From Ceratodon purpureus (taxonomy: Eukaryota; Streptophyta; Bryopsida; Pseudoditrichales; Ditrichaceae), in contig CM026421.1 in NCBI GenBank assembly GCA_014871385.1, positions 14,388,597 through 14,452,596 on the forward strand: DNA of 64,000 nt, given 5' to 3'. The first letter of the stretch is position 1. Each line of letters starts with the position of its first letter. Below, piece after piece: positions 36,397-49,100 of the stretch. The translations under genes were made by a program, and so were the position numbers. The notes under the pieces were generated by a model. That model saw only the letters and a program-made list of their open reading frames with translations, had not been told where the DNA came from and searched no databases.

Positions 36397-36659
36397 GGTT
36401 GCCAATTAAAATACTACCCATTGTACTACAACTTCAACTCACTCTGCACCATAACTAGTTCCATCTCCACTACTAGAAAAAAAGAAGCACCTTCAGCGGG
36501 GCCCAGAGCCAAAAACCTTTCCCAAAACACAGCACAGATTCCATCATGGTTCATGAAATAGAATACTAGTTTGCAAGCTGGGAGATAGATAATCTTGTGA
36601 TGAAGCTGCAACCATTGGTTTAGCTCCAAATACATGGGAAGCACATCCACACAAGAATA

Positions 36660-37092
36660 TCAAAGGTCAATCAATGTTTGTACTGTTGTTTTTTACTTAT
36701 TTTTTGATTTTTTGCTCTTGTCTCCGTAATCTAGACAAAGAGCGTCGATCATGTCTCGTCGATTTGCGGCATCTCTTGTGCAGATCTGCAGTAGTTGTAA
36801 TCAGCTTCGGAGATGATCCTTTTTTCATGTTCACTCGGTAACTGCAGCTGATCACCGTCTCATCGCCTAGTTCACATCAGTGTTCAAGAATATTGATCTA
36901 GTTACCTGCGAGGTGATCGATCAACGATCGAAGATCATCGTCGTATCGACTTTGCTGCAGGAGAGTTGTGATGATCGATGGTGTTGTGAAGGTAGCAGGG
37001 AGCTCTTGTTGCAGGGGATGGTTGCGAGGTGATGAGACTTAGTTGGAAGATCGATCTTAGTTTGCAGGAGTTGGAGTTAGAAGTCGACTGCG
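36660..37092 (+). promoter_or_regulatory. Upstream region of the amino acid transporter gene
   Basis: Composition shifts from AT-rich to GC-richer. Several overlapping GATCGATC/CGATCG motifs occur between 36.7 and 37.0 kb. I interpret it as promoter and 5' leader. No TATA box or start site can be fixed. Confidence 0.4.
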
Positions 37093-39911
37093 ATGGAGCA
37101 AGCTGCAGGTGGAGGTGGTGGTGCTGCTGCGGTGACGTCGATGGAGAAGCGGCCTCCGGAGGTGGGAGTGTTGCGGGAAGACGCGGAGTCGGTGCGAGAT
37201 GGAGAGGTTTATCGTACTGCGGAGGCCCCCAAGTGCCCCAACTTGCGGGGGATTCTCAAAGTGGCGGAGAATCGGCGCGTGCTCATCAGCGTCATTCCCA
37301 CTCTCACGCTGGCTATCATGGGCGGGTGATGAGTCCAACTCTCTTGATCTCCATACATTCTCTCCTTCACCCGTCAATCCTGCTGTATATCAATTCTCCG
37401 CCAGGTTTCATATCTGAGCTTAAGATAGAAAAACTCCATGGTTGCTAGTCATCCGAAACAAGCGATGAAGATGCTTAGGACTGGTTGCACCACTTCCTGC
37501 TTGTTTGCGAGTTTATGGAATCAGCTGCTAAGTTGGATTAGAGATAGTTTGTACTGACAACGTTCGAGTCGTAGTTTGATGTGGAGAGATTTCGCATACG
37601 TTGCCAAGTGTGCGAGGACAAGTTCTAGTAAGATTGCGGTACAGGGATGGAGGTGGCGGAGGCTGATGGAATTCGGGGCATGGGTGTACCGCTGCAGGGC
37701 CGTGTTGCCAGTCGCGTGGGCGTTTAGCATCACGGGGATTACGGCTGGCTTTCTGATCATGGTGGTGGTGGCGTCGGCGAATGCCTACACCTGCGACCTC
37801 CTGCTGCGCCAGGCGTTCGCTACCGGTTGCATGGATTTCGAGACTCTGGGGCTCGCGGTTGGCGGCCGCGCCTGGCGCGTGAGTAATTAATTCATTCTCC
37901 ATCCTTAGCCTTGATCCTCGAAACCAGAGCATGTGCATGCATGAAAGGGATTTAGTTTATGAGTGTCTTAGAGGTTTCTGACGATGTGGTTTTGAACTAC
38001 TCGGATGTGCTTTCTGCAGCTGACGACGGAGATTAGCATCGTGGTCCTGCTGCTGGGGTATGTGCAAGCTCATCTGCTTCTTTTCGGTTATGATCATTTC
38101 TAGGTCGGAGCCTTGTGAGAGAGATTTTGCATTCGATGAGCATTTCTAATCCCGAGAGTGTAATGTAGTACAATCACAGGAAGCATAGCGCAAGTGGGCG
38201 AAGCTGGCGCGATTGGATTGACGAGCATTTGGCCCAACACCCCGGGCGCGCTTATCAATGGGAGCGGGCGATTGCTCATGGTGCTGGCGACTGCGGTCGT
38301 GATTTGGCCTCTCTGCTTGGTCAGTCGCCTTCGCCAGGTAAATGGGTTTAACCCAGTGTCTCGATGGTCTTAAAGTCTCGTGTTCTACAGCTCTGATGTG
38401 GTGGATGATTGGTTTGTTAACCCTCCACCCGGGGATTTGATTCCTGTCCGCAGTTGGAGTACGCGGGCATGGTTGGCACCGTGATAGTGTTATGGTTGGT
38501 GGGCGTCACCGTTGTTGAGGCTTCCATTAACGACCTGCCTGCGGTCCGAGACGGGGAGTTCGCTGCCGTCGGCTTGAGCTCAATTGGTAAGCTGCAAATC
38601 GGTTGCTGGAAGAGCTTTAACCCTGTCTATTTTTGATTTCATTACAACTGCTGCGATTTTGGGTTTTGGTTGCCTTCGCTGACAGTGACATAAAACCCTT
38701 CCTGTAGGTTTGGTGTCGCAGGCGGTGTCTGTGTTTGGGTTTGCGTTCTACATCCAGCCGGTGATCATGCCCCTCTTGGAGGAGATGCCGGCGGGGCAGC
38801 TTGGTGTCAAGCTCACTTCCTACTCAACTCGCGTTGTGGTGCTAGGTGGGACCTCGATGCTCCATCGTCGTCTCTCAGACCGATTCTCTTCTTGAGCCCT
38901 AAATCCTAGAAACCGCTGCATGCTCACATGATCAGAAGTACATCTACTGGTGTTTGCAATTATGCGAGATTGACTGATTAAGATTGTGTGAGTCTCGTGC
39001 AGTGAACTCCTTCGTCATTTATGGTTTGACGGGATTCTTTGGCGCTGCAATGTATGGAACAAGCACCGAGTCTAACATTCTCGTGAACCAGTGGCTTGGG
39101 GGTGGTGTGGCTCAAGGCATACTGAACCTCTCCATGACTTGTATGGTTCTTTCTTCCTTCACTTCCTTTTTCAATGTTGCCTGTTTAATCTTACGGCAGC
39201 CATGTTTGATTTCGTACTCTGCACATCCGCTAAGGTATGCTATGCATGTCGTTCTTGGCAGTTTATTTGGCTATGGCTCTGCCTATGCTGGAGTTTCCAA
39301 CAAGGCACACTATTGACGGCTGGATTCCCGAGAGATGGGCAACGAACAAGCGGCTCCGCCATCTGGTTGTGATGACCACTATCGTCGTATTCTGTTTGGT
39401 TATTGCTGTGGCTTGGCCTGCTTCATCAGGATACATACTGGTTGTCACTGGTGCCACTGGCGTCTGCATGGTTTCGTACATCATTCCAGTGGTCAATCAT
39501 CTGCTTCTGTATTATTCAAGGTACACGTCTTTGTCCTCTCAGGTGATGTGGTTTGACGATCTACCAGGGTGATACACTTCGCTACGTTTGCTCGCTGATT
39601 TTTGCCATGTGCATACCCGAGTGAATGTTGATAATTCTTTTGGGATGCATTGGATATGTTGGGATGCTGGCTTCTGAGGTGGGCTCTAACTTGACATTGT
39701 GCGTTGGTTCAGGAGCAAAATACAAAAGCTTCGGAAAATGGAAAATGAGAGAGACCCAGAAAGCAAACAATTTCAGTTGATTGTGTACAGAAAAGAGCGA
39801 AAGCCAGGTACTATATGGTACATAGTTGAGGTTTTACGAGAGATTTTTTTGCCAGTACTTGTCTTAGCCGTAGGTATATTTTGTAGTGTAGCTTCTTTGA
39901 CCACGTTGTAG
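37093..39911 (+). CDS. Amino acid transporter, AAAP family (AVT/SLC36-38 like)
   Basis: An integral membrane permease predicted to move neutral amino acids across a vacuolar or plasma membrane. Exons: 37093-37325, 37698-37878, 38020-38057, 38184-38337, 38454-38586, 38708-38845, 39003-39140, 39262-39520, 39713-39911. They sum to 1473 nt, giving 490 residues. After a soluble N-terminus of about 65 residues comes the first membrane segment with the family-type GG-x-LP turn (IMGGAVLPVAWAFSITG). Then follow LLLRQAFATGCMDFETLG, IAQVGEAGAIGLTSIWPN, VFGFAFYIQPVIMPLLEEMP and LAMALPMLEFPTRHTIDGW. About ten or eleven helices are expected. Exon 3 is only 38 nt. The exon 4 acceptor must be the second AG of CACAGGAAG to keep frame. 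The intron before exon 8 contains a decoy acceptor near 39200. Substrate is not readable from sequence. Confidence 0.85.
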
Positions 39912-40876
39912 GATTCAGAGTGTTGCTTCTCGGCTAAGTGAGTTGGTATTCACTCTCAATTTGAAAGTTGTACAAATGTGGCCTGTTGCCACACCTGTAA
40001 TTTGTTACGTCCTGAATGAATTGTTTCCTTACTCTCCACCTCCATCTCTAAACACAAACCCCTCGATTTAATCTCCTACTAATTCCTTAAAAAGGTCCAA
40101 CAAATTGGTACAACAACACAGGCAACAATGTAAAGAAAACCCTGCATTTTCATCCACTCTCAGGCAAAGGCTGCACAATTCTAGCGTAGTAGAGATCATG
40201 AGAGAATCCCATCTCTTGCAATACTGCATAAAAGAGAGACAGGCAAGAATGATAGCACCATAAATCTCCAAAAGCTAATCAGCAATCTCAAACTACCACT
40301 GAACCTCCATCCTGCTCTCGATCGACTTAACAAACCAATAAAGCCTTCTAGAGATCTCCACTGCTTTCGAAGCACAAAAAGGCATGCACAGCATGTGAAG
40401 TTCATCAAACCTCACCGTTCAACTCAAGGAGCTCCGACAGGCTCACAGCGCAGCCATCTCGTTTACATTTCGGCACCGGATTTTCACAAAAAGTATATGT
40501 TTCCTAAAAATGGATACATGGACTGCCCAAACTCCCTGTTAGACAGAATGATGTCTATACTTGACGGAGCTTTTCTAAAAGTAGCCCACTGGGAACCTTA
40601 GATAAGTGTGGTTAAACCTAGCGTTTCAAATCAGTCCTCCGAGTGTTTGATGGCAATATCTATGCCTCCCACACAATGATGTCTATGATGGCCCCTCGAC
40701 GTTTACTTCAGAGTGGTTTACATGATTAATAGCCAGTCCATCCTCGCATCAACGATTACCTTGACTTTGCATTGCTTTCTGTTCCAATTAGGATGTCATA
40801 ATTTCACGTTCCAGGGGCTGTTAGACTGGGCGGGCAGAGCTGATCAGGGCGTTGTAGTTTTCGGTTCATTAGCACG
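39912..40876. other. Intergenic, transporter to F-box gene
   Basis: Contains the presumed transporter 3' end and F-box promoter. Only short frames without family resemblance are present. Confidence 0.5.
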
Positions 40877-42154
40877 ATGGCAAGCAATTTCTCAGACTCG
40901 TCGTTAGGTCTTGTCGCTGAGTTGGTGCGGTGGCACTTACCAGCACGCTCTCTCGTGCGATTCAAGCTTGTCTCCAAGGAGTGGAATACATGGTGCTCTC
41001 AAAACCTTGTAGAGCTTGCAAAAGTGCGGAGGCAGACTCCTTCAAGGGATTGGTATTTTCCAATTAGGACTATCGCCGGTGCAGAGACGAAGCCATTGGC
41101 CGCCATCCACCATCCATCGGCCGAGGAGCATGAAGAATTAGAGCACATGCTTCCTGCTCTGGACTTCTTGCCGAATTGCTTCAGATCATTAGCCATTTAT
41201 GGTCGGTTTATTCATGATTGCAACATCAAGGCTATCTCTGGTGGACTGTTTCTTATCAAACATTCCCCAGTTCGGAATAACCGTTCCTATGATAATTTGT
41301 ATGTCGTTAACCCATTGACAAGAAAATGGAGAAATTTGTCTTATAGAGACTGCTGCCAGACGAATGTTGGGGGGTTATCTCACTTACAGATGGTGGTGGA
41401 CGAGAGTGCACGGACGTACACCGTCATTGAATTCACGGACCATTGTAGGAATGTGTACAATTCTCGCTCCAAACACTGGGTATGCTACCCAATTCGTATC
41501 AATGGACCTCACCATTGTTTTCAGCAGTTTTCAGCAAGTGCATGTGCCGATGGATATATTTATGTGTGCAGTGAATTATACAGGAGGATCGATGGTTGGT
41601 TCCGGGTTGATATCCAGATATTTCCCATCCAGCGCCCTTCGGCAGAGCAGCAACCAACACGGTGTCGTGTTGATCTCGGCGACTCCAGAGGAAGTACATT
41701 TGAAATTTTTAGGACACCCAAGCTAGTGGAATGTATGGGTGGCATATACATTGTTGTCTGTGGATGCGAAGTTTCTGCAATACCGCATTTCGTTCGTGAA
41801 GTTGATCATGAGGTGATGATGAGGTGGGAATTTCACATCTTCAAGTTCCAGGAGGGAAGCAGGAATTGCCCTCTACATGTTCATCATCTTAGTGAGGTGA
41901 GGCTCCCTGGAATCAGTAGTCAAAGTGACCTCCTTGGGAAAGGATTTCATAACTTCTGTTGCACAGCTAAGTCCGGTGTTATCTGGTTAGCATGTGGGGA
42001 CATTCATTTGCTGCAGTATGATGTCGTCTCCAACGTTTGGAAGGATGGTTACCGATTCATTGATTCATTTTCCACTGAGAATGAGAAACTCTTGGATCAT
42101 GACTACGACCTGTTACCTTCGGCGTACACCCCCAGTTTTGACCTGAGTCCTTAG
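40877..42154 (+). CDS. F-box protein, intronless
   Basis: A single exon encodes 425 residues. An F-box-like motif sits at about residues 7-45: GLVAELVRWHLPARSLVRFK followed by LVSKEWNTWCSQ, the usual L-P-x-x-S-L-x-R-x-x-x-V-x-K-x-W pattern. F-box proteins dock on SKP1 in SCF ubiquitin ligases and select substrates with the C-terminal part. Here that part (about residues 95-420) looks like a kelch- or F-box-associated-type beta-propeller, with repeated segments such as LYVVNPLTRKWRNLSY, SKHWVCYPIR and LLQYDVVSNVWKDGYRF. The lack of introns is common in plant F-box genes. The substrate is unknown. Confidence 0.85.
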   Translation: MASNFSDSSLGLVAELVRWHLPARSLVRFKLVSKEWNTWCSQNLVELAKVRRQTPSRDWYFPIRTIAGAETKPLAAIHHPSAEEHEELEHMLPALDFLPNCFRSLAIYGRFIHDCNIKAISGGLFLIKHSPVRNNRSYDNLYVVNPLTRKWRNLSYRDCCQTNVGGLSHLQMVVDESARTYTVIEFTDHCRNVYNSRSKHWVCYPIRINGPHHCFQQFSASACADGYIYVCSELYRRIDGWFRVDIQIFPIQRPSAEQQPTRCRVDLGDSRGSTFEIFRTPKLVECMGGIYIVVCGCEVSAIPHFVREVDHEVMMRWEFHIFKFQEGSRNCPLHVHHLSEVRLPGISSQSDLLGKGFHNFCCTAKSGVIWLACGDIHLLQYDVVSNVWKDGYRFIDSFSTENEKLLDHDYDLLPSAYTPSFDLSP

Positions 42155-43027
42155 GCCCAAAACCTCGATCTCCCGCATAACAGAGCTAGGTCCATTTTGT
42201 GGGACGTTTCCTGGTAAACTTGAAAATTTTAGATGCTGTAGGAGCAACTTGTGTTCTACTCATTGGTGTACTGCTTCAAGTCGACCATGTAACCATCATG
42301 TATGCGTTTGTGTTTACTGGAGTTGAATTTTCAATGTGTTAATGCAGTATGGTATTCATGTTCAACGTGTATGCTAGTGATAATCTGTTTTTTATGTGTA
42401 CAAGAGATGCTGTATCAACTGCTTTGTGGTAAAAGGAGGACGGATGTTCTGAATGTACAGTACTCGTACTGTTGCTTTTATTTGGGGTGTCAAATTATTG
42501 TTTTTTGTGAGGGAAGTGTAGGAGTTTAATCAAAGTAAGATTCATATTTAGCTTTTGGAAATTCACAATGGACCTGGGAAGGATCGTCCACTGACGCAGG
42601 CTTGAAAGGGTTCATTGTGCTCTTGTCTATGCTGTTTGTTGCCACTATGCGCACATTATATGATGTGGTTGTCACTTTCACCTGGCGCGATTGATCATTT
42701 CAGACATGACGTTTGATGTTCAATTGATGATAATTTCCTCCAATATTCTTGTCTGTTTAAAAGGAATAGAGTCTTTCAGAGGTGTCGACTGTCATACCAT
42801 TAGCCGATTCAGAATATTTCCTGTGTTACGATTCAGAACTGTTCATGCCTGAATGAAGCTGAGGCTAGGGCTGGAGGTATTGCAAACCCTTCATAATAGT
42901 TCCGAAGGGGATCTATGTTTGTAAATGCTATTTCCCCTAGCTAATGTCTTTGTGTTCTTCCAATCAATCCATGGGAACAAATAGGTGAAATTTAGGTTTA
43001 AGGCTTAAGCCCCAGCAAACCTAACTA
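42155..43027. other. Convergent intergenic region
   Basis: Lies between the F-box (+) and CCS1 (-) stop codons. No gene or repeat is supported. Confidence 0.5.
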
Positions 43028-45033
43028 CTATTGCGGAAGTGGTGACTCTACGGGTTCTTGACTCTTAACCTCAGGCACAAGGTCCAGCAGCTCATTCAAC
43101 TCCCTCTCAAAGTCCAGCTTCGCTCGGTTACTCTTCCCACCCACAACCAACCATGCCCCATCCTGAAGAGCCCACACCTGCGAATGCGAAAGATAACTAA
43201 TGATGGTCGTCAGCATGAGCCCACCGAAGCCAGCGTACACCACAGGAACACCAGGATCCGCCTTGAGCTCCAAACCAGTACTGCCTATCAAGTCATCTAC
43301 TACAATGCTAACCTTGTCCACCTCAATGGCCTTCTTGGATCCGGGACGACGAACGCCCACAAAGTTGCCCTCTTGATCATAAAACACAACAGTTTGTAAG
43401 TCACGAGCCAGGATGGAGATCCCCTTCCCCTCAGCTGAGCCTTGGTCACCGAGCGGGAGGAAAGTCCCAAACAGCTTATTGTCGCCCTTCTGCAACGCTG
43501 CCATGGCGAGGTTGTAAGGCTCACTATTGTCGACTCGGAGCTGCACCGCTGAGATGCCCCAGTCGGTTTGGTACATCGTGACGCCACCGAAGCGCATGGG
43601 GTCATTGACGCTGATGGTTTTGCTGGAAAATGGGAAGTCCTCTGGGGAGATGACTGAGAGGTCGGAGTGGAACTGGCCCACTGAACCGTTCTCTCGGTAG
43701 TCGATGAAAAACTTCTTCACTTGGACTCGGGAATCAAGGACTGATGCGGCTGGGCCTAGGAATCCGCTCCCCAATGCATCGCCTATTCGGAAATCAAGCC
43801 CTTGGGGTACCATGACAGTGCCTCTGAGACTGCAAGCAGCACTAAGTGTTCCTCCTGCACCAAAAAAAGATGACACATCAATTACAGATCTGAATTTGCA
43901 ATTAAAAATTCCCCTATTCACAACTTGACATGGCTGAATGCCGTTTTCATTTTCATACCCCAACATAAGAATTCAGTAATATAAAAATTAAAAACTAATA
44001 AAACAAGTCCTACCTGCCATTATGAGGAGAAGTGCAGCGTGAACACCAATCGGTGCAAGCCGCCCAGGCAGACCCTTGAATGCGTACAAGGCTCCTCCTC
44101 TTGCAAACACTTGGTAGCCATGACCAGACAACATAGTGCCCAAATCAGATAGTCGCGCTCGTGGAAGAGAATCTGAGATTTGCAATTTGGAGAATGCTTT
44201 AGCTGTCGTCAAAAACGACCACCTGTGCATAACAACCCATCATCTCCTTAATACTCTCACAACAGGAAATGCAAACATATCTAAAGTGAACCACTCCATC
44301 CCCAGCAAAAGATTCAGGACTCAATGTGCTCTTTCAAATGTTCAAATGAAAAACCTATAGCAAACTGGTAAACAGAATGAGGCAATTGACAGAATGAGGC
44401 AATTGACAGCTACCTGCGAGCAACCTTGACAATGGGCAGCTGCGTGGTGGATGTACATGCCATGAGAGACCCCGCCAGCATCACCAACAGCCCCAAGTAA
44501 ATCGGCGAAGTGTACACATGATCCAACCCTAATCCTAACACCCACTGCCACGAGAGAAATCCCAGCACCGGATTGCTATCCGGAAAATTCTCAAAATACC
44601 ACGCTGGCCTCTCGCCCTGCGTTATCACAGTCCCCGCTGCCGACAACCCGGCTATCACCGCGAGCTCCGCAATCGCCAACGGCAGCGACGCCAGCGACCG
44701 CACTAGCTTCCTCCACGCACTCTGCACCCACTTCAAATCCGAGCTCACCTCCACTCTATCCACCTCCACCACCGTCTTCACCTCAACTGGCACCTCCACC
44801 ACCTTCTTCGCCTCTGTCAACGTGGGCGCAAAAAAATCCTTCGCTGATGTCGTCCCTTTCTCTTTCTTCCCCTTCGCTGCAGCAACCACTGACCTACCTC
44901 GCTCAAGTCTTCCACCAGAGACTCCTAACGATCCAACTCTGAGCACTGCAACTTGTTGTCTCTCATCCACAGCACCTAGTAAACGCCGGCATTGGCTGAA
45001 TTGCGAACATGACACAATACTAGCACTCGCCAT
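43028..45033 (-). CDS. CCS1: Plastid cytochrome c biogenesis protein CCS1 (ResB family)
   Basis: Part of the plastid system II machinery that, with CcsA, delivers and ligates haem to apocytochromes f and c6 in the thylakoid lumen. Exons: 45033-44414, 44222-44014, 43854-43028, which sum to 1656 nt and give 551 residues. The Ser/Arg-rich N-terminus without acidic residues in its first 20 positions fits a chloroplast transit peptide. A membrane segment (SLPLAIAELAVIAGLSAAGT) is followed by family motifs such as QGERPAWYFENFPDSNPVLG, a second segment around PIYLGLLVMLAGSLMAC, a third around PIGVHAALLLIMAGG, and the large lumenal ResB domain (VSVNDPMRFGGVTMYQTDWG-like). The last membrane segment is VVYAGFGGLMLTTIISYLSH. 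The ATG at 45033 is the first in frame. Confidence 0.93.
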
Positions 45034-46183
45034 CGTCCTCAAATTATGTGCAGAATTGGTTGAGAGGTTACAGTAGCTCGTAGTTCTCTTGGTTAAGCAA
45101 TAGTTGAGTCGACGATTCCAAGTTCGCCTTGGTTGCCAGGAGAGATAAGGTTGGTGACATGTGATGATTCAAGCTCTCTGAGACAAGCTCTGGTGTGCTG
45201 TTTGGTTGCGTGTGACAGTGGGATTGAGACGAGTGGAATGGAGTGAAGGAAGAGATTTTTAGTGTAAGTGGTAATGGACATCGGCAAAGGGGGGACGACG
45301 GAGTAATTCTTCGAAAAATATGGAAAGTTCGATTTGGATAACGCCGTGTTTTCATTTCATTCATGTGTTTGTTGGGAGCTTGGAAGGCGGACGTGAGCGG
45401 GAGTTCCCATGCTGCGTCAGTCATGAGAAAGTTGAGACCTTCAAGTCCAAATTGTGTAACTTCTCTTGTCTAACAGAGAAAAAGTGTTGTTGGCGCTCGA
45501 AGTCGAATTTCCAAGCGACGTCGTCAGAGAAGATTCCATTTAAAGACTGCTCTTGTTCACCCATTTGAACGGCAACAGACTCTAGGGTCCTAGTTTTGAT
45601 CTTCGCAATGGCACGCTTTGCAGACAGGCACAGGTGAAAACGACAACCTGATGAGACACGTTTTTGGAATGCAGTGTGACTTTGTTGTTTAACCCGTGAG
45701 ATCATATTTCAGCCTTCCCGGGTAGTCTTAGGCATCTTCACATGTTCGTGAAATCTGTGGAAGGTGAATGAAAAAGGAAAATTTCCAATATGACTTCTTT
45801 GATTGCAGCACTTCACATATCACTGTTCTAGTGCACCACACATCACAAAGAGTTTGTCCACAAGGAAGAAATAGCAAGAGTACTTATTTATTGAATTGGG
45901 TTGCCCAAGCGTTACAAAACCGGGTAGAACCAGCATCAATATGAAAAGGTACCCTTTCTCCTCCAGTTTTCATAGTAAGTAAATCAACTACTGTTACATG
46001 ATTCAACGAATGTTCACTACTTCCCAACCAAAAAGAGTGTCGAGGGCTAAATCTCACCTAACCCTGAGCAATGGATTGTCAACTAATGGGGCCTGCTATT
46101 TTCACAGTAGCCTAACAAAATTACAAACTCACAGCCTCAGCACTTCTCACACCGAGAAGAGAGATGATATACACAGATCTCTT
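45034..46183. other. Intergenic, CCS1 upstream / CHLH downstream
   Basis: Contains the CCS1 promoter and leader and the CHLH 3' region. No further gene is supported. Confidence 0.5.
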
Positions 46184-49100
46184 CTACCTGTCAATGCCCT
46201 CGATCCTATCTTCAACATCCTGGTACAACTGCTTCAACTTTTCCAAGTTCTCCTCAGAAGTCTCCCAGTACCCACGGCCATTCGCTTCCAAGAAGGTAGA
46301 AACCAGCTTACGGAATGAGTTCGGGTTGGTTTCCAACAACCTCTTCTGCATCTCCTCATCGTTGATAAAGGTGTTGTTGGCTTCTTCATACACCCAGTTG
46401 TCCACCTGCAGTGTCGCACATCCAAAGTTAAATTTTGATGTTCCAGGATTTTGCATAGGCAAAACTGAATTCGAGACTAATGTTACAAAGATTATTCAGA
46501 AGACTAGAATAGAAATCAGATCACTTACAGTTCCGGAGGTAGCACTCCAGCCCATGGTGTTGGTGAGCCTCTTCTCGATCTCACGGACACCCTCATACCC
46601 GCTGGACAACATGCCCTCGTACCACTTGGGGTTCAGCATCTTAGTACGAGCATCCAGTCTCACTGTCTCTGCCAAAGACCGCACCTGGGCATTGGCAGTG
46701 GTGGTATCAGCAATGTAGGAGTTGGGTCGCTTCTTGTCTGGCCTCAGGCTCTGCACAAGCTTGGTGGGGTCAGAGTCGAAGTAGTGGCTGACGTCGGTTA
46801 ATGAGATCTCAGAAGAGTCGAGGTTCTGGAAGGTAGCTTCTGCAGTAGCCAGAGCGGATTCGAAGATTTGTCTTTTCTCGCTCATTCCAGCGCCTGGGGC
46901 ATCACTGTCAAAAGCAAATGACTTTCGTGACAGATACATGTCCTGCAGTTGCTTCTCATCGTTCCAAGAGGAATTCTCCACAGCCAAGTTGACGTTCGAA
47001 GAGTACGATCCAGACGCGTTAGAGTAGATACGAGTGGCAGCCTCTCGGAGAGAAACACCCATAGTCTCTGCTTGCTCAAGGGCGTGCTTGCGGACGAAGT
47101 TCATCTCCACAGGCTCGTCAAGCTCTGCAACAGTCTTCACGGCTCTATCCAACAGGTTCATCTGGGAGAACATACGAGTACAATAGTTCAGCATCAGGGA
47201 AATTGTAGCATCCCACCTCAGTAATCTCCAAAATATTTTGAAGTAATAGAAACATGAGCGGAATACAAACTAACCTGGTTGATGAACAAGTCCCTGAACA
47301 CTCCTGAGCAGTTGACCACCACATCAACACGAGGACGTCCAAGCTCTTCAAGAGGAACTGGCTCAATCTTGTTCACACGACCGAGGGCATCAGGCACGGG
47401 TTTAACACCGACCATCCACAACACCTGGGCAAGTGACTCTCCGTAAGTCTTGATGTTGTCAGTTCCCCAGAGCACAAGTGCAATCGTTTCGGGATACTTT
47501 CCTCCATTCTCAATCTTCTGACGCTCCAAGAGACGATCGACAACGATCTTGGCACTGGCAAGAGCGGCAGCTGTGGGAATGGCCTGCGGGTCCAAAGCGT
47601 GAATGTTCTTTCCGGTTGGCAACACCTTGGGGTTCCTAATGGGGTCTCCTCCTGGACCAGGCTCCACAAACTTTCCTTCCAAGGCTTGCTTCAAACCGCC
47701 CAACTCGTTATCTGCAACCACCTGCTTCAAACAAAATGCCAAGAACTCAAAGAGAGTGTTCAACTTCGCCTGGTCGACATTCTTGTACTTGGTGTTGCGC
47801 AGAGCATCCATCCATGGCTCCCTCTTTGCGAAGCCAAAGAGGTTAGCCAAAGCCGGCTGAACGTTCACAACCTGTCCTTGCTTGTTGGTTGTCTTCGCCA
47901 CAAATGCACCCACGACTTCACGACTGGTTTGTGTGATGTCATTCAAGAGGGTCACATCTGCAAGCACGCCCCGGTCACTGCTTCTGTAGATGTCCTCGAT
48001 CTCACGGCCCACAGATTGAGCCAAGAGTCCAGGCAGGCCATAAATCTCTTCCTCAGGCCTATCAATGGCAGCAATGTTCACCAGAGTTGCCACAGCCTCC
48101 TCAGCGCTGGGGGGCTCTCCAATGATATGGAGTCCGCAAGGCAAGAGCCTGGACTCAATCTCCATCACCTTCCCGTACACCTTGCCCACTACGGTATCTC
48201 TTTCGTCGACAGTGAGCTCAGTCTCCTCGGCTGGGAGATCCACATCCTTGTCAAGGTTGCACTGTTTGGCAGTGCTGATGATGCTCGATACAATCTGAGC
48301 ACCCCTACCAGAATCCTTCAATGACTGGTAGGAAGAGATGAGCTCACTCAGCTGCTTCAGGCCCTTGTACAAACCAGCGTTCTCAGCAGGGGGTGTGAGG
48401 TAACTGATAGTGTTGGCATAGCTACGTCTTTTAGCGATTGTAGCCTCTGAAGGGTTGTTCGCGGCATAGTAATAGATGTTCGGAATGTTCCCGATCAAAG
48501 AGTCCGGGTAACAGATGTCACTCATACCCACCTGTAAAACAATTGAATGTTAAGATTTGCAATGATAAAATCATGGTGCTGGTAGTAAATAGAGAACTTG
48601 TTGATGATGACAGATGATAGAAACTTCAGAGCCCAACTGTACTGATATGTAATAAAGGAGTAAGATCTAACCTGCTTCCCAGGCATAAACTCCAGTGAAC
48701 CGTGAGTTCCGAAGTGAAGAACAGCGTCGGCCTTGAAGATCTTCTCCAGGAAAGTGTAGTACGCAGCAAAACCATGGTGGGGACTGGCAGACTTAGAGAA
48801 GAGGAGCCTCATCGGATCTCCTTCGTATCCGAAAGTAGGCTGAACACCGATGAAAATATTTCCGAATTGCTTTCCGTACACGATCAGGTTCTGACCATCA
48901 GAGTTAAGAGTTCCTGGAGCCTTGCCCCAGCTCTCTTCCAAGGCCTTGGCGTATGGGGTCAATTGGTAGTATTCTCGAGTCGGCATCTTGTACGCGATGT
49001 TGAGGTCGGGGCTGCTAAATCTAGCCTCCTTGTCGTGAATCACTTCTTCAATAAGAGCCTCTGATGACTCAGGAAGTCCCTCAACGTTGTAACCGTCCGC

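Noticed and set aside
39180..39240. Candidate exon between transporter exons 7 and 8 (after ACGGCAG)
   Set aside because: Using it shifts the frame of the next exon; direct joining of 39140 to 39262 gives the conserved MTFYLAMALPMLEFP.
47599..48324. 241-codon open frame on the plus strand inside CHLH
   Set aside because: Exactly antisense to a strongly conserved CHLH exon; its openness is a by-product of codon bias there, and the translation resembles nothing.
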